Under the pieces are notes generated by a model. It was not told where the DNA came from, did not search any database, and saw only the letters and a list, made by a program, of their open reading frames with translations. Positions 32,765 through 45,531 of a stretch of 64,000 nt of DNA are shown piece by piece (the first letter of the stretch is position 1; each line of letters starts with the position of its first letter). Made by a program: the position numbers and the translations under genes. Origin of the DNA: Pantoea agglomerans (GTDB lineage: Bacteria; Pseudomonadota; Gammaproteobacteria; Enterobacterales; Enterobacteriaceae); NCBI RefSeq assembly GCF_020149765.1, contig NZ_CP083809.1, positions 3,782,001-3,846,000 of the forward strand, given 5' to 3'.

Positions 32765-34948
32765 ATGCTCTACCAAGGCGATACCCTTTCCCTGCGCTGG
32801 CTTGAAGACGGCGTCGCTGAGCTGCAGTTCGATGCCCCCGGCTCAGTGAATAAACTCGACACCCGAACCGTCGCCAGCCTTGGCGAAGCGATTGGCATGC
32901 TGGAGCAGCAGACAACGCTGCGCGGCGTGCTGCTGACCTCGGCTAAGCCCGCCTTTATCGTCGGCGCCGATATTACCGAATTTCTCTCGCTGTTCGACGC
33001 GCCGACGGAAAAGCTCAGCCAGTGGCTGGCGTTCGCCAACAGCATCTTTAACCGGCTGGAAGATCTGCCGGTGCCGACTCTTGCCGCGGTAGACGGCTAC
33101 GCGCTGGGCGGCGGGTGCGAATGCATCCTGGCGACCGATCTGCGCGTCGCCACGCCTGACGCGCGCATCGGTCTGCCAGAAACCCGGCTGGGCATTATGC
33201 CCGGCTTCGGTGGCAGCGTGAGGCTGCCGCGTCTGCTGGGTGCCGACGCCGCGCTGGAGATTATCGCCGCCGGGAAAGATGTCGACGGCGTCAGCGCGCT
33301 GAAGCTTGGGCTGGTCGATGCGGTGGTCAGCCGCGATAAGCTGCGCGCCGCCGCGCTCGCCATGCTGAAGGAAGCTATCGCGCAGGGCGACTGGCAGACG
33401 CGTCGCGCGCCGAAGCTGGCACCGCTGCGCCTCAGCCCGATCGAGGCCGCCATGAGCTTTACCGTAGCCAAAAACGTCGTGCTGCAAAGCGCAGGCAAAC
33501 ACTATCCCGCACCGCTCGCTGCGGTAAAAACCATTGAGGCCGCCGCTACGCTGGGGCGCGACGATGCGCTGAAGCTGGAAACCGCCGCCTTTGTGCCGCT
33601 GGCGCAGAGCGATGAGGCGCGCGCGCTGGTCGGTATTTTCCTGAACGATCAGTACGTCAAAGGGCTGGCGAAAAAGTACGCCAGCGCCAGCAGCGCGCCT
33701 GAACAGGCGGCAGTGCTCGGCGCAGGCATTATGGGCGGCGGCATCAGCTATCAGTCGGCGTGGAAAGGCGTGCCGGTGAAGATGAAAGATATTCAGCCGC
33801 AGGCGCTGACCCTGGGGATGAACGAGGCGAGCAAGCTGCTGAATAAACAGCTGGAGCGCGGCAAGATTGACGGCGGCAAGCTGGCCAGCACCATCGCCAT
33901 GATCCAGCCTACCCTCGACTATGCCGGTTTCGAACGCGCCGATCTTGTGGTCGAAGCGGTGGTCGAAAATCCGCAGGTGAAAGCGAAAGTGCTGGCGGAA
34001 ACCGAACAGCATCTGCGCGCCGATGCGGTGCTCGCCTCCAACACCTCGACCATTCCCATTAGCCAGCTGGCAGAGGCGCTGAAGCGTCCGGAAAATTTCT
34101 GCGGCATGCACTTCTTCAACCCGGTGCCGCGTATGCCGCTGGTAGAGGTGGTGCGCGGCGAGAAGAGCAGCGACGCCACCATCGGCAAAGTGGTGGCCTG
34201 GGCGAGCAAAATGGGCAAGACGCCCATCGTCGTTAATGACTGTCCTGGCTTCTTCGTTAACCGCGTGCTCTTTCCCTACTTCGCCGCGTTCGGCCTGCTG
34301 CTGCGCGACGGCGCAGATTTCCGCCAGATCGACAAAGTGATGGAGAAGCAGTTCGGCTGGCCCATGGGCCCGGCATGGCTGCTGGACGTGGTCGGCATTG
34401 ATACCGCCCATCACGCGCAGCGCGTAATGGCGGAAGGCTTCCCGACGCGCATGCAGAAAGATTACCGCGACGCCATCGACGTCCTGTTTGACGCCGAGCG
34501 CTACGGCCAGAAGAACGGCAAAGGTTTCTACCGCTGGGAGATGGATCGCAAAGGCAAAGCGAAAAAAGTGGCCGATCCTGAAGTGGACGCGCTGCTTAAC
34601 CCGGTTTGTGCCGCTACGCGCGTCTTCAGCGACGAAGAGATCCTGAATCGCATGATGATCCCGATGCTGAACGAAGTCGTGCGCTGCCTGGAGGAGAAGA
34701 TTGTCGCCTCACCGGCCGAAGCCGATATGGCGCTGGTCTACGGCCTTGGCTTCCCGCCGTTCCGCGGCGGCGCGCTGCGCTATCTCGATACGCTCGGCAA
34801 CGGCAACGTAGTCGATCAGGCCAGACGCTACGGCGAGCTTGGCGCGCTCTACCAGCTACCTGACCTGCTGCTGCAAAAAGCGCACCAGCGCGAAAGCTGG
34901 TATCCGGCGGTTCAACCTATCGACGAAGCGGCGCTGCAAAGCGCCTGA
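32765..34948 (+). CDS. fadB: Fatty acid oxidation complex alpha subunit
   Basis: 727 residues (E. coli 729): enoyl-CoA hydratase/isomerase domain with catalytic E119 (GGGCEC) and E139 (GLPETRLG), then 3-hydroxyacyl-CoA dehydrogenase with the NAD motif [10 protein letters not shown] and the catalytic histidine in GMHFFNP. I use the ATG at 32765 ([10 protein letters not shown]), which matches E. coli and leaves the FadR operator outside the gene; a TTG 78 bases upstream is rejected. It forms the alpha2beta2 complex with FadA. Confidence 0.98.
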   Translation: MLYQGDTLSLRWLEDGVAELQFDAPGSVNKLDTRTVASLGEAIGMLEQQTTLRGVLLTSAKPAFIVGADITEFLSLFDAPTEKLSQWLAFANSIFNRLEDLPVPTLAAVDGYALGGGCECILATDLRVATPDARIGLPETRLGIMPGFGGSVRLPRLLGADAALEIIAAGKDVDGVSALKLGLVDAVVSRDKLRAAALAMLKEAIAQGDWQTRRAPKLAPLRLSPIEAAMSFTVAKNVVLQSAGKHYPAPLAAVKTIEAAATLGRDDALKLETAAFVPLAQSDEARALVGIFLNDQYVKGLAKKYASASSAPEQAAVLGAGIMGGGISYQSAWKGVPVKMKDIQPQALTLGMNEASKLLNKQLERGKIDGGKLASTIAMIQPTLDYAGFERADLVVEAVVENPQVKAKVLAETEQHLRADAVLASNTSTIPISQLAEALKRPENFCGMHFFNPVPRMPLVEVVRGEKSSDATIGKVVAWASKMGKTPIVVNDCPGFFVNRVLFPYFAAFGLLLRDGADFRQIDKVMEKQFGWPMGPAWLLDVVGIDTAHHAQRVMAEGFPTRMQKDYRDAIDVLFDAERYGQKNGKGFYRWEMDRKGKAKKVADPEVDALLNPVCAATRVFSDEEILNRMMIPMLNEVVRCLEEKIVASPAEADMALVYGLGFPPFRGGALRYLDTLGNGNVVDQARRYGELGALYQLPDLLLQKAHQRESWYPAVQPIDEAALQSA

Positions 34949-36121
<1,173 letters not shown>

Positions 36122-36148
36122 TACGTTGGATCACGTTGGAAGTCAGTT

Positions 36149-36173
36149 CCCGCCCGTCAGGGGCGGGTTTTTT
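36149..36173 (+). terminator. fadBA terminator
   Basis: CCCGCCC, a five-base loop and GGGCGGG followed by TTTTTT, 27 bases after fadA. Confidence 0.92.
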
Positions 36174-36187
36174 CTGTCTGCGAAGCC

Positions 36188-36889
36188 TTAAATAAAGGCG
36201 AAGGCGTCGCCAAACATCTGCCCTTCTTTCGCGCCGCGCTCGGCGCAAAAGCGGTCGCGGGCGATCTTCGCCATCTCAAAGCGACCGGCGATATAGATAT
36301 CGTGCTCCGCCAGCGTGGCGAAATCCTGCATAACCGCCGTCAGCACCGTGCCGGAACGTCCCTGCCAGCCCGCCTCCGGCTGCTCAACCACCGGCACCAC
36401 GCGCAGATTGGGATGCTTCACCGCCAGCGCGTTAAGCTCCTCCAGATCGTAGAGATGCTGCAGCTCGCGGCCGCCCCAGTAAATTGCGATTTCGCGATCC
36501 GGCTGCTGCGCCAGCGCGGTCAGCAGGATAGAGCGCGCATAGGAGAAGCCGGTACCGCCGGCGATCAACACGATCGGGCGCGAACTCTCTTCGCGCAGCC
36601 AGGCGTCGCCGTGCGGAATATCCACGGTGATCTGACGGTCGTTGCGGATGCGATCCATCACCGCCATAGCGTAGAGATTGAGATCGGAGGCGCCGATATG
36701 CAGCTCAATAATCTCTTTTTCCATCGGGGTTGAAGCGAGCGAGAACGGACGCTTGTCGCGCTCGTCCATCACTACCATCAGATACTGCCCGGCGCGAAAG
36801 GTGAAATCCGCTTCGGGGATCAGGCGGACGCGATATACGGTATCGGTAATCGCTTCAACCGAGGTTACTTTACAGCTTAAAATCGTCAT
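36188..36889 (-). CDS. fre: NAD(P)H-flavin reductase
   Basis: 233 residues from [10 protein letters not shown], equal to E. coli Fre; an in-frame ATG 24 bases upstream is less likely. Ferredoxin-reductase fold with flavin site RPFSLAST and nucleotide site [10 protein letters not shown]. It reduces free flavins, which then reduce iron siderophores and activate ribonucleotide reductase. Adjacent to ubiD as in E. coli. Confidence 0.96.
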   Translation of the reverse strand: MTILSCKVTSVEAITDTVYRVRLIPEADFTFRAGQYLMVVMDERDKRPFSLASTPMEKEIIELHIGASDLNLYAMAVMDRIRNDRQITVDIPHGDAWLREESSRPIVLIAGGTGFSYARSILLTALAQQPDREIAIYWGGRELQHLYDLEELNALAVKHPNLRVVPVVEQPEAGWQGRSGTVLTAVMQDFATLAEHDIYIAGRFEMAKIARDRFCAERGAKEGQMFGDAFAFI

Positions 36890-36930
36890 GCGTTCCCTCT
36901 GTCGGGTCGTCATTAGGGTTATGCGCGCCG

Positions 36931-38415
36931 TCAGCGCTGCGGCGGCTGAGTAAAGATGCCTAAGTCATCCCAGATCGCGTCGATGCGCGCCGTTACGGCG
37001 GGATCTTTCACGATAGGTCGTCCCCACTCGCGCTGGGTTTCACCCGGCCACTTGTTGGTAGCGTCCAGGCCCATCTTGGAACCCAGGCCGGAAACCGGCG
37101 AGGCGAAGTCCAGATAGTCGATAGGCGTGTTTTCCACCAGAACCGTGTCGCGAGCCGGATCCATACGCGTGGTAATGGCCCAGATCACGTCGTTCCAGTC
37201 GCGTGCGTTGACATCGTCGTCACACACAATAACAAATTTGGTGTACATGAACTGCCGCAGGAATGACCAGACGCCGAACATCACGCGCTTTGCGTGTCCC
37301 GCGTACTGTTTTTTCATCGTCACCACCGCCAGGCGATAAGAGCAGCCCTCCGGCGGCAGATAGAAATCCACAATCTCCGGGAACTGCTTAATCAGGATTG
37401 GCACCAGCACTTCATTCAGCGCAACGCCCAGCACCGCCGGCTCATCGGGCGGACGACCGGTATAGGTAGAGTGATAAATGGCGTTCTGCCGCTGCGTAAC
37501 GTGCGTGACGGTGAAAACCGGGAAGTTATCTATTTCATTGTAGTAGCCCGTATGATCGCCATACGGCCCTTCCGGCGCCATATCACCCGGCTCAATGTAA
37601 CCTTCCAGCACGATCTCCGCGCTGGCGGGCACTTCCAGATCGTTGGAGAGGCACTTCACCACTTCGGTTTTGTTGCCGCGCAGCAGGCCAGCAAAGGCAT
37701 ACTCCGACAGCGTATCCGGCACCGGCGTCACCGCGCCGAGGATCGTGGCGGGATCGGCGCCGAGCGCCACCGACACAGGGAAACGTTCGCCGGGATGGGT
37801 CTGGCACCACTCCTGAAAGTCGAGCGCGCCGCCGCGATGGGAAAGCCAGCGCATAATCAGGCGGTTTTTGCCAATCACCTGCTGGCGATAGATGCCCAGA
37901 TTCTGCCGCTCTTTGTGCGGACCGCGCGTAACGGTCAGCCCCCAGGTAATCAGCGGCGCGGCGTCATCCGGCCAGCACTTCATTACCGGAATGCGTGACA
38001 GATCGACCTCATCGCCGCTGAACACCACTTCCTGACAGGGCGCGTTGCGCAGCCGTTTGGTCGGCATGTTCAGCACCTGTTTGAACTGCGGCATCTTGTC
38101 GAACAGATCGCGGAAGCCTTTCGGCGGCTCCGGCTCTTTGAGAAACGCCAGCAGCTTGCCGACTTCGCGCAGCGCGCTGACCTCCTCCTGGCCCATGCCC
38201 ATCGCCACGCGTTTCGGCGTGCCGAACAGGTTGCACAGCACCGGCATGTCATAGCCTTTGGGATTTTCAAACAGCAGCGCCGGCCCGCCAGCGCGCAGCG
38301 TGCGGTCGGCAATTTCCGTCATTTCCAGCTCAGGATCGATAGAGTGGCTAATGCGCTTTAACTCGCCGCGCTGTTCCAGCAGCGTGAGGAAGTCTCGTAA
38401 ATCGTGATATTTCAT
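36931..38415 (-). CDS. ubiD: 3-octaprenyl-4-hydroxybenzoate decarboxylase
   Basis: 494 residues from [10 protein letters not shown]. Prenylated-FMN-dependent decarboxylase of ubiquinone synthesis; the family signatures [12 protein letters not shown] and [13 protein letters not shown] are clear. The cofactor is made by UbiX, not encoded here. The upstream in-frame start (38436) would add seven residues not found in the family. Confidence 0.98.
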   Translation of the reverse strand: MKYHDLRDFLTLLEQRGELKRISHSIDPELEMTEIADRTLRAGGPALLFENPKGYDMPVLCNLFGTPKRVAMGMGQEEVSALREVGKLLAFLKEPEPPKGFRDLFDKMPQFKQVLNMPTKRLRNAPCQEVVFSGDEVDLSRIPVMKCWPDDAAPLITWGLTVTRGPHKERQNLGIYRQQVIGKNRLIMRWLSHRGGALDFQEWCQTHPGERFPVSVALGADPATILGAVTPVPDTLSEYAFAGLLRGNKTEVVKCLSNDLEVPASAEIVLEGYIEPGDMAPEGPYGDHTGYYNEIDNFPVFTVTHVTQRQNAIYHSTYTGRPPDEPAVLGVALNEVLVPILIKQFPEIVDFYLPPEGCSYRLAVVTMKKQYAGHAKRVMFGVWSFLRQFMYTKFVIVCDDDVNARDWNDVIWAITTRMDPARDTVLVENTPIDYLDFASPVSGLGSKMGLDATNKWPGETQREWGRPIVKDPAVTARIDAIWDDLGIFTQPPQR

Positions 38416-38494
38416 GCGGCCTTCGCTTCCAGCCAAAGTGAATCGGCCATTATAGGGCCGATTCTTAAGGCGTGTTGGATTTTATGCAGCAACC

Positions 38495-39220
38495 TTAGTC
38501 GCAGCGAAAGGGAACCAGCGGCTGCAGCGCCTTTGCGTCGCGGCAGGCCTGAACCGGCTGATTATGGCGGAAAACTTTAAAATCTTCGCCGCGCACGCTG
38601 AAGTATGAAAGCTGATTTTCATGCACGTGCAGAAAGCTGCCTTCGCGCAGCGCAATTACCGACTCCTCGGGATTGACGGCGCAAAACTCCGCCAGGCGTT
38701 CGTCGCGCGTTTCGCCCATATGTCCGCTGGCGTGCGCATCCAGATAGTGTGGATTGATCTGGACCGGAAACAGGCCCAGCGCAGGCAACACTACGCTGCT
38801 GCGCACCGGCATATCATTGGTGGTGCGAATCGACGGCGTCGCCACGTTGCAGCCCGCGCTCCAGCCGACGTAGGGTACCGCGCGTTCGCGCACGGCGCGC
38901 TGGATCGCCACGATCAGACCGGTTTCATGCAGCATCTGATTGAGCAGCCAGGTGTTGCCGCCGCTGACCAGAATCAGTTCCGCCTGCTCGATGGCCGCCA
39001 CCGGCGTCGCGAAATCCTGCACGCAGCGCACGCTAATGCCCAGCGACGCGCCGAGATCGGCGGCGCGCTGTTGATGGTCGCCGCGAATAATGGCGTAGGG
39101 CACCAGCACCGCCGAACGGATGCCGCGCTGGGCAATCATTGCATGCAGCTGCGGCTGCGCGTAGCCAAGCAGCGGCGCATCTTCGGCCAGCTTGCCGTTG
39201 CTTAATAAAAACAGTTCCAT
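38495..39220 (-). CDS. pepE: Alpha-aspartyl dipeptidase, PepE-like
   Basis: 241-residue serine peptidase of family S51. S121 in GWSAG is the nucleophile, D136 in RTTNDMP and H158 in INPHY complete the triad by comparison with Salmonella PepE (S120, D135, H157). It cleaves dipeptides with N-terminal aspartate. I start at MELFLLSNGK (39220), which matches the family start. In E. coli pepE lies elsewhere, so its position between ubiD and rfaH is a lineage feature. A closely related paralogue rather than the true orthologue is possible. Confidence 0.85.
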   Translation of the reverse strand: MELFLLSNGKLAEDAPLLGYAQPQLHAMIAQRGIRSAVLVPYAIIRGDHQQRAADLGASLGISVRCVQDFATPVAAIEQAELILVSGGNTWLLNQMLHETGLIVAIQRAVRERAVPYVGWSAGCNVATPSIRTTNDMPVRSSVVLPALGLFPVQINPHYLDAHASGHMGETRDERLAEFCAVNPEESVIALREGSFLHVHENQLSYFSVRGEDFKVFRHNQPVQACRDAKALQPLVPFRCD

Positions 39221-39417
39221 CAGCAGATCCTTTTGGCAAATGTTTTGAGCAACGAGTCTGAACCAGCGCACCGCCGCTCGTCAATTTTCCCGCCTGCGCC
39301 GGGCAGTTTGCGGAAAGCTCGGCCACTTTGTCCGCCTCGACATTTTTCCACACTGCGATGCGCTATAACTCTGGCAGCAGGTTTGCTATTCTTAGCGTCC
39401 ATTCAATGGGAGCATTT

Positions 39418-39906
39418 ATGGAATCCTGGTACTTACTCTATTGCAAACGTGGACAGCTGTTGCGCGCGAAAGAGCATCTTGAGCGGCAGGAGGTGCATTG
39501 CCTCAGCCCAATGATCGCTCTGGAAAAAGTGGTGCGCGGCAAACGGACCACCGTGAGTGAGCCCCTGTTTCCTAACTACCTCTTTATTGAATTCGATCCG
39601 GAAGCGATTCATACCACGACCATCAGCAGCACGCGCGGCGTCAGCCACTTTGTACGCTTCGGCACGCTGCCAGCGACGGTGCCTTCTGCCGTTATCGAAG
39701 CGCTGCAGACCGACGTGCCGCAAACGCTGATCGACCCGGAAACGCCGCAGGTCGGTGATGAGGTCATCATCACCGAAGGAACCTTTGAAGGCCTGCGCGC
39801 CATTTTCGCCGAACCCGACGGCGAAACGCGCTCTATGCTGCTGCTTAACCTGCTGAATAAACAGGTAATGCGCAGCGTAGACAATAAGCAGTTCCGCAAG
39901 CTTTAA
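39418..39906 (+). CDS. rfaH: Transcription antiterminator RfaH
   Basis: 162 residues, the E. coli length, starting [14 protein letters not shown] after GGGAG. A NusG paralogue that loads on polymerase at ops sites and lets it read through long LPS, capsule and conjugation operons. N-terminal NGN domain (residues 1-100) and C-terminal fold-switching domain (115-162). A start at 39328 would add 30 unsupported residues. Its stop overlaps the convergent tatD stop. Confidence 0.98.
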   Translation: MESWYLLYCKRGQLLRAKEHLERQEVHCLSPMIALEKVVRGKRTTVSEPLFPNYLFIEFDPEAIHTTTISSTRGVSHFVRFGTLPATVPSAVIEALQTDVPQTLIDPETPQVGDEVIITEGTFEGLRAIFAEPDGETRSMLLLNLLNKQVMRSVDNKQFRKL

Positions 39907-40685
39907 ACCAGCCGGAACAGCGCGCGCGCGTTGCGATCCACCTGCGCCGCCAGCGTATCCAGCTCTTCGCCACGCCACTTCGCCACCTGCTGCACAATAT
40001 GCGGCAAAAAACAGGGTTCGTTACGACGCGACGTTGGCCGTGGATGCATATCGCGCGGCAGCAGCCAGGGCGCGTCCGTCTCCAGCAGCAGTCGCTCCGC
40101 CGGGATCAGCGGCAGCAGCTCGCGCAGCGTCATACCGCGACGTTCATCGCACACCCAGCCGGTGATGCCCACCGACAGCCCCATTGCCAGACAGGCCTCC
40201 AGCTCGTCGCGCGTGCCGGTAAAGCAGTGCACCACCGCCCCAGGCAGCTTCGGCAGCCAGGGCGCCAGTACCGCGGCAAAGCGGTCGTGTGCTTCGCGGC
40301 AGTGCAGGAAGACCGGCATATTCAGCTCGGCCGCCAGCGCCAGCTGCGCGTCAAAGGCGTACTCCTGCTGATCGTGCGCGGCGAGGTTGCGGTTGAAATC
40401 AAGGCCGCATTCGCCAATCGCCACCACCTGCGGCCGTTCCGCCAGGCGTCGCAGCGTATTAGCCGTCTCGTTCGACCACTCGCTGGCGTGATGCGGATGC
40501 ACGCCCGCCGTCGACCAGCAGAAATCGGGCTGACGCTCCGCCAGCCGCTGCGCCTGCTGGCTCTCCAGCGCATTGGTCCCGGTGATTAACATGCCGGTGA
40601 CGCCCGCTTCGCGCGCACGCTTTACCACCTTGTCGCGGTCGGCGGCGAACTGCGTGCTGGTCAGGTTTACACCGATATCAAACAT
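39903..40685 (-). CDS. tatD: TatD-family metal-dependent 3'-5' DNase
   Basis: 260 residues from [10 protein letters not shown], matching E. coli TatD; a start four codons upstream (MGKI) is possible. The TIM-barrel metal ligands appear in GVNLT, GECGLDF, HCREAH, HCFTGT and ETDAP. It degrades single-stranded DNA and RNA and is not itself required for Tat export. It overlaps rfaH by three bases tail to tail. Confidence 0.95.
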   Translation of the reverse strand: MFDIGVNLTSTQFAADRDKVVKRAREAGVTGMLITGTNALESQQAQRLAERQPDFCWSTAGVHPHHASEWSNETANTLRRLAERPQVVAIGECGLDFNRNLAAHDQQEYAFDAQLALAAELNMPVFLHCREAHDRFAAVLAPWLPKLPGAVVHCFTGTRDELEACLAMGLSVGITGWVCDERRGMTLRELLPLIPAERLLLETDAPWLLPRDMHPRPTSRRNEPCFLPHIVQQVAKWRGEELDTLAAQVDRNARALFRLV

Positions 40686-40703
40686 AATCTTTCCCATAGC
40701 TTA

Positions 40704-40732
40704 TTAAACAAAAACCGCCCAGATGGGCGGTT
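40704..40732 (-). terminator. Terminator after tatABC
   Basis: AACCGCCC, ATCT and GGGCGGTT form an 8-bp stem followed on the minus strand by TTTTGTTTAA, between tatC and tatD. It suggests most transcripts end before tatD. Confidence 0.8.
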
Positions 40733-40780
40733 CGGTAACAGGGTCTACCCGCCAGGCGCGGGAAACATACTGATAACGGG

Positions 40781-41539
40781 TCAGGAATCGGTATGCTGTT
40801 CCTCTTCCTGCGCCCGCCGTCCCTTCCCGACGTAGTAACGGGAAAAGAATACGCCGACTTCAAACAGGCAGTACATCGGAATAGCGAGCAAAGTTTGCGA
40901 GAAAACGTCCGGCGGTGTGAGCAGCATCCCAACAACGAAGGCGCCGACCAGAATATAGGGGCGTTTCTTTTTCAGATCTTCCGGCGTGGTAATGCCGGTC
41001 CAGCAGAGCAGCACGATTGCGACCGGCACCTCAAACGCCACGCCGAACGCCATAAACAGCGTCATCACGAAGTCGAGATAGTTGGTGATATCGGTCGCGA
41101 TGGTCACGCCCTGCGGCGCGGTTTTGGCGAAGAAGCCGAACGCCAGCGGAAAGACGATGAAATAGGCGAAGGCCACGCCGACGTAAAACAGCAGGGTGCT
41201 GGAGAACAGCAGCGGCATCACCAGCTTACGTTCGTGACGGTAGAGCGCCGGCGCGACGAAAGCCCACACCTGATAGAGGATCACCGGCACCGCGAGGAAG
41301 ATCGACACGATAATGGTGAGCTTAATCGGCGTGAAAAACGGCGAGGCGACGTCGGTAGCGATCATGCTGGCACCAGCCGGCATCTGGCTGATCAGCGGCG
41401 AAGCGACCAGATGATAGATGTCGTTGGCAAAGTAGATCAGCGCCATAAAGATGGCAAACACCGCGATAATGCAGTACAGCAGGCGCTTACGCAGCTCAAT
41501 CAGATGGCTGATAAGCGGTTGGGTATCTTCAACGGCCAT
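40781..41539 (-). CDS. tatC: Sec-independent protein translocase TatC
   Basis: 252 residues with six membrane segments. The N-terminal cytosolic region with [10 protein letters not shown] and the glutamate-bearing first cytoplasmic loop ([10 protein letters not shown]) bind the twin-arginine signal. Starts two bases after tatB. Confidence 0.98.
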   Translation of the reverse strand: MAVEDTQPLISHLIELRKRLLYCIIAVFAIFMALIYFANDIYHLVASPLISQMPAGASMIATDVASPFFTPIKLTIIVSIFLAVPVILYQVWAFVAPALYRHERKLVMPLLFSSTLLFYVGVAFAYFIVFPLAFGFFAKTAPQGVTIATDITNYLDFVMTLFMAFGVAFEVPVAIVLLCWTGITTPEDLKKKRPYILVGAFVVGMLLTPPDVFSQTLLAIPMYCLFEVGVFFSRYYVGKGRRAQEEEQHTDS

Positions 41540-41541
41540 GG

Positions 41542-42075
41542 TTATCGTTCATCACTTGCAGAAGAGGTTGTTGCCGCACTGCGCGGTGCGGGATTAACAA
41601 CCGTCGCTGGCGGGTTCGCATCGGTTTTAGCGGTTTCAGCGGCCTGCGCCGCCGCTTCCGGCGCCTGCGCGGGTGCGCTGGCCTGCGTGTGGGCCGTGGC
41701 TGGCGTCACGGACTCCGCCGCGCGCTGCTGAGGCGCATGAATGGTATTGGCTTCATCCTCGGCTTTTTCGATATCAATGCTCTGCTGCACCGAACGCTTC
41801 ATCGAATCGGCGGTTTTGCGCAGCTCTTCCATTGACTCTTTCAGCTCCGGCGACATGGTGCCGCGGCTCGCCTCTTCCACCTTTTTCAGGCTGTCCTGCA
41901 GCTCCTGCAGTTTCAGCTCCTGCGCCAGCTCGTGCTGCACGTTGGCAGCCAGCGAGCGCATTGCCCGAATCCAGCCTACTACGGTTTTTACCGCAACCGG
42001 CAATCGTTGCGGGCCGAGAACAATCAGCCCGATCACGAACACCAGTACCAGTTCACTAAAACCAATGTCGAACAC
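41542..42075 (-). CDS. tatB: Sec-independent translocase TatB
   Basis: 177 residues: one N-terminal membrane helix with a glutamate ([20 protein letters not shown]), an amphipathic helix, then a long Ala/Glu/Pro-rich cytosolic tail. TatB works with TatC to bind substrates. Confidence 0.97.
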   Translation of the reverse strand: MFDIGFSELVLVFVIGLIVLGPQRLPVAVKTVVGWIRAMRSLAANVQHELAQELKLQELQDSLKKVEEASRGTMSPELKESMEELRKTADSMKRSVQQSIDIEKAEDEANTIHAPQQRAAESVTPATAHTQASAPAQAPEAAAQAAETAKTDANPPATVVNPAPRSAATTSSASDER

Positions 42076-42078
42076 GGT

Positions 42079-42333
42079 TTACACCTGCTTGTCGTTTTTG
42101 ACGTCTTCTTTGTTAGCCGAAGTGTGCTGTTTGTCCGCCAGCGTTTTGGCATTGAAATCAGCGTCCTGCTGGTTCGGTTGGTCCTTTTTCTCATCCTCAT
42201 CGCTCATGGCTTTTTTAAAGCCCTTGATAGAGGAACCGAGATCGGAGCCCAGGTTTTTTAACTTATTGGTGCCAAACAGGAGTACAACGATGACGGCAAT
42301 AATTAATAATTGCCAGATACTGATACCGCCCAT
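42079..42333 (-). CDS. tatA: Sec-independent translocase TatA
   Basis: 84 residues from [11 protein letters not shown], with the N-terminal membrane helix, FG hinge ([16 protein letters not shown]) and amphipathic helix that oligomerise to form the export pore. The upstream in-frame start would add 17 residues and is rejected by comparison with E. coli. Confidence 0.97.
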   Translation of the reverse strand: MGGISIWQLLIIAVIVVLLFGTNKLKNLGSDLGSSIKGFKKAMSDEDEKKDQPNQQDADFNAKTLADKQHTSANKEDVKNDKQV

Positions 42334-42445
42334 GAGATAGTGCCTCTGATGTTGCGAGAGATTGAGAAGAGTAATGTCAGCCAAAAGCCCTGATGACGCC
42401 GGGCTTAAGGCTGCGACATTACCGCGATTCAGGCGTGGCTGACAA

Positions 42446-44083
42446 TTAGTTTGTCTTACGCCAGCCGACCAGCCAGGTGACCAGACCTGCCGCCATTAGC
42501 AGGGCCGGAAAGAAATCCCAGTCCGGACGGCTCAACAAAACGGCGGTGCCGCTGAGCAACAGGGTCGCACCAACGCCGAACAGATAGCGCGCTTTATGGT
42601 GCCGCGTCCGCTGGGCGTGCATATCTTTAGTTAGCTTATCAACACTGTGCTGCAAGAGTTTGTGATGGCGCATACTTTCATAAAACAGCTCCGGCAGCTC
42701 CGGCAGCTTCTCCGCCCAGAAAGGCGCTTTTTCTTTTACCGCGCGCAGAATCGCCGGCAGGCCGATCTGGTCTTTTATCCACTCTTCGAGGAACGGCTTG
42801 GCGGTCTTCCACAGGTCGAGCTGCGGATAGAGCTGACGGCCGATGCCCTCGACGTAGAGCAGCGTTTTTTGCAGCAGCACCAGCTGCGGCTGCACTTCCA
42901 TATTGAAACGGCGCGCGGTGCTGAACAGATTTAGCAGCACATGGCCAAAAGAGATCTCCGCCAGCGGCTTCTCGAAGATAGGTTCGCAGACGGTACGGAT
43001 AGCAAACTCGAAATCTTCGACGTTGGTATCAGGCGGCACCCAGCCTGAATCAACGTGCAGCTCTGCAACTTTGCGGTAGTCGCGGTTAAAGAAGGCGATA
43101 AAGTTTTCCGCCAGATAGCGCTTGTCCTCTTTGTTCAGCGAACCGACGATGCCGCAGTCGATGCCGATATATTGCGGATCTTCCGGATGGTCGTAGCTGA
43201 CGAAGATATTGCCGGGATGCATATCGGCATGGAAGAAGCTGTCGCGGAACACCTGGGTAAAGAAGACCTGCACGCCGCGCTCGGCCAGCAGCTTCATATT
43301 GACGCCGTGCTGCTCCAGCGTCGCCACGTCGGAGATGGGAATGCCGTAGATGCGCTCCATCACCAGCATGGTTTCGCTACAGTAGTCGGAATAGACCTCC
43401 GGCACGTAGAGCATCGGGCTATCTTCGAAGTTACGACGCAGCTGAATGGCGTTGGCCGCTTCGCGCAGCAGGTTCAGCTCGTCGATCAGGGTCTTCTCGT
43501 AGTCGCGCACCACTTCCATCGGACGCAGACGACGCCCGTCCGGCAGCAGACGCGGCACCCAGCGCGCCAGGCGATAGATAAGCTTCATGTCCGCTTTGAT
43601 CACCGGCAGAATATCCGGGCGGATCACCTTGATCACCACCTTCTTGCCGGTCGCTTTCAGGGTTGCGGTATGCACCTGCGCGATCGACGCCGACGCCAGC
43701 GGTTTGATATCGAAATCATCGAACCAGGTTTCGACCGGGCCGCCGATCGATTTTTCGATCTGCTCTTTGGCCTTCACGCCGTCGAAAGGCGCGACGCGAT
43801 CCTGCAGGATGGCGAGCTGGTCGGCGATAACCGGCGGGAAGAGATCGCGACGCGTTGAGAGCATCTGGCCGAACTTAATCCAGACCGGGCCGAGCTGCTC
43901 CATCGCCAGGCGCATACGCACGCCAATCTCTTCATCTTTATGACGGTTAGGCAGCCAGAAAATCGTGCGGCGCCAGAGGCGCAGCGGAATGGTAAGGCGC
44001 ATGCGGGGGATCAGTTCATCAAGACCGTAGGTCAAAAAGATCCTGATGATGAAATATAAACGGCGAATCTCTCCAAACGTCAT
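42446..44083 (-). CDS. ubiB: UbiB, atypical kinase/ATPase for ubiquinone synthesis
   Basis: 545 residues (E. coli 546). It has the hallmark KxGQ motif at K70 (IKFGQ), the kinase-like core with DMHPGN and DCGIVG, and two C-terminal membrane helices. It supports the Ubi protein complex, probably by mobilising lipid intermediates. It overlaps ubiJ as ATGA. Confidence 0.97.
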   Translation of the reverse strand: MTFGEIRRLYFIIRIFLTYGLDELIPRMRLTIPLRLWRRTIFWLPNRHKDEEIGVRMRLAMEQLGPVWIKFGQMLSTRRDLFPPVIADQLAILQDRVAPFDGVKAKEQIEKSIGGPVETWFDDFDIKPLASASIAQVHTATLKATGKKVVIKVIRPDILPVIKADMKLIYRLARWVPRLLPDGRRLRPMEVVRDYEKTLIDELNLLREAANAIQLRRNFEDSPMLYVPEVYSDYCSETMLVMERIYGIPISDVATLEQHGVNMKLLAERGVQVFFTQVFRDSFFHADMHPGNIFVSYDHPEDPQYIGIDCGIVGSLNKEDKRYLAENFIAFFNRDYRKVAELHVDSGWVPPDTNVEDFEFAIRTVCEPIFEKPLAEISFGHVLLNLFSTARRFNMEVQPQLVLLQKTLLYVEGIGRQLYPQLDLWKTAKPFLEEWIKDQIGLPAILRAVKEKAPFWAEKLPELPELFYESMRHHKLLQHSVDKLTKDMHAQRTRHHKARYLFGVGATLLLSGTAVLLSRPDWDFFPALLMAAGLVTWLVGWRKTN

Positions 44084-44688
44084 TTCGCCTCCAGCTGCGC
44101 TAAACGCGCAGTGAGCGCATCAAGCGAACGTTCCATCGCATCTACCTCCTCAGAAAACCACGCCAGTTCCAGCGCGCCCGGCGCAACGCGCCACTCTTCG
44201 GTTAATGCCTGCCCCAGATAATCCTGACGACGCGAAACCTCGCCGCGCAGCAGCCGCAGGGCGCGCTGCGCCGCCTGGCTAACGCTCTGCGCGGCAATAT
44301 CGCCGATCCAGGGGGCGAGATATTCCGCCGGGTCCAGCTCGGCGAGGTCGATCAGCGCCGAAAAGCGCTGCACCACCTGCAGATCGCCTTCAACCTGCAG
44401 CTCACCGCTGCGGATCAGGCTGGTGAGCTGCTGGCGGTCGCGCAGCTTAGGCAGCGTCTTCAGCTGCGTAATGACGGTGCAGTCGCTGCTGTCCTGCCAG
44501 TCGCTCAGCACGTCGAGCTGCTGTTCGCTAAAGACCAGCACCAGCGGATGCGAAAGCTCCTCAAGACGCAGCGTCAGGACCTGGCCCACCAGACGCTGGC
44601 GCGCGGCTTTCAGGCTGCGATCGCGATAGAGCATGCGGTTTAGCGCGGTCTCAAGACCGGCGGTAATCAAAGGCGTCAAGCGCATCAC
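44080..44688 (-). CDS. ubiJ: UbiJ, ubiquinone synthesis accessory factor (SCP2 lipid-binding)
   Basis: 202 residues (E. coli 201). N-terminal SCP2 sterol-carrier domain that holds the hydrophobic intermediates, C-terminal coiled coil for UbiK. In E. coli the 3' part overlaps the small RNA esrE; whether it exists here was not determined. Coupled to ubiB by a 4-base overlap and preceded by ubiE nine bases away. Confidence 0.95.
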   Translation of the reverse strand: MMRLTPLITAGLETALNRMLYRDRSLKAARQRLVGQVLTLRLEELSHPLVLVFSEQQLDVLSDWQDSSDCTVITQLKTLPKLRDRQQLTSLIRSGELQVEGDLQVVQRFSALIDLAELDPAEYLAPWIGDIAAQSVSQAAQRALRLLRGEVSRRQDYLGQALTEEWRVAPGALELAWFSEEVDAMERSLDALTARLAQLEAK

Positions 44689-44697
44689 CCTGTCCGG

Positions 44698-45456
44698 TTA
44701 AAACTTAAATCCACGATGCAACGCGACGATGCCGCCGGTCATGTTGGAATATGTGGTGTTCTCGAATCCGGCGTCGTTCATCATCGCCTTCAGGGTCTCC
44801 TGATCGGGATGCATGCGGATCGACTCCGCCAGATAGCGGTAGCTTTCAGCATCCTGCGCCACCAGCTGACCGACGCGCGGCAGAATATGGAACGAGTAGG
44901 CGTCATACGCCTTGCTGAGGGGGTCGAGCACCGGTTTGGAGAACTCCAGCACCAGCAGGCGTCCGCCCGGCTTGAGCACGCGGAACATCGACGCCAGCGC
45001 CTTCTCTTTGTCGGTTACGTTACGCAGGCCGAAGGAGATGGTGATGCAGTCGAAATAGTTATCCGGGAAGGGCAGCGCTTCGGCGTTGGCCTGCACATAG
45101 CTGACGTTGCCGACCACGCCGAGATTGCGCAGCTTGTCGCGGCCCATTTTCAGCATGGAGCTGTTAATGTCCGCCAGCACCACCTGGCCGGTATCGCCAA
45201 CCAGACGGGAAAACTTCGCCGTCAAATCGCCGGTGCCGCCCGCCAGATCCAGCACGCGCTGTCCGCGGCGCACGCCGCTGCTGTCGATGGTAAAACGCTT
45301 CCAGATGCGATGGATGCCAAAGGACATCAGATCGTTCATCAGGTCATATTTCGCCGCTACGGAGTGAAACACGTCCGCGACTTTGTCAGCTTTTTCGCTT
45401 TTGGCGACCGTCTGAAAGCCAAAATGGGTAGTTTCCTGCTGTGATTCATCTGCCAT
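44698..45456 (-). CDS. ubiE: Ubiquinone/menaquinone C-methyltransferase
   Basis: 252 residues from [17 protein letters not shown]-binding motif [11 protein letters not shown], and the UbiE signatures [11 protein letters not shown] and [15 protein letters not shown]. Methylates both quinone precursors. The longer in-frame version starting at 45519 is not supported by the family. Confidence 0.98.
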   Translation of the reverse strand: MADESQQETTHFGFQTVAKSEKADKVADVFHSVAAKYDLMNDLMSFGIHRIWKRFTIDSSGVRRGQRVLDLAGGTGDLTAKFSRLVGDTGQVVLADINSSMLKMGRDKLRNLGVVGNVSYVQANAEALPFPDNYFDCITISFGLRNVTDKEKALASMFRVLKPGGRLLVLEFSKPVLDPLSKAYDAYSFHILPRVGQLVAQDAESYRYLAESIRMHPDQETLKAMMNDAGFENTTYSNMTGGIVALHRGFKF

Positions 45457-45531
45457 CGGTTTTACCTGTTCCACAAACAATACTTCCCGAAGTGTATCAG
45501 AGTCAGGGTAGTCAGGCACGCGACGACCCGC

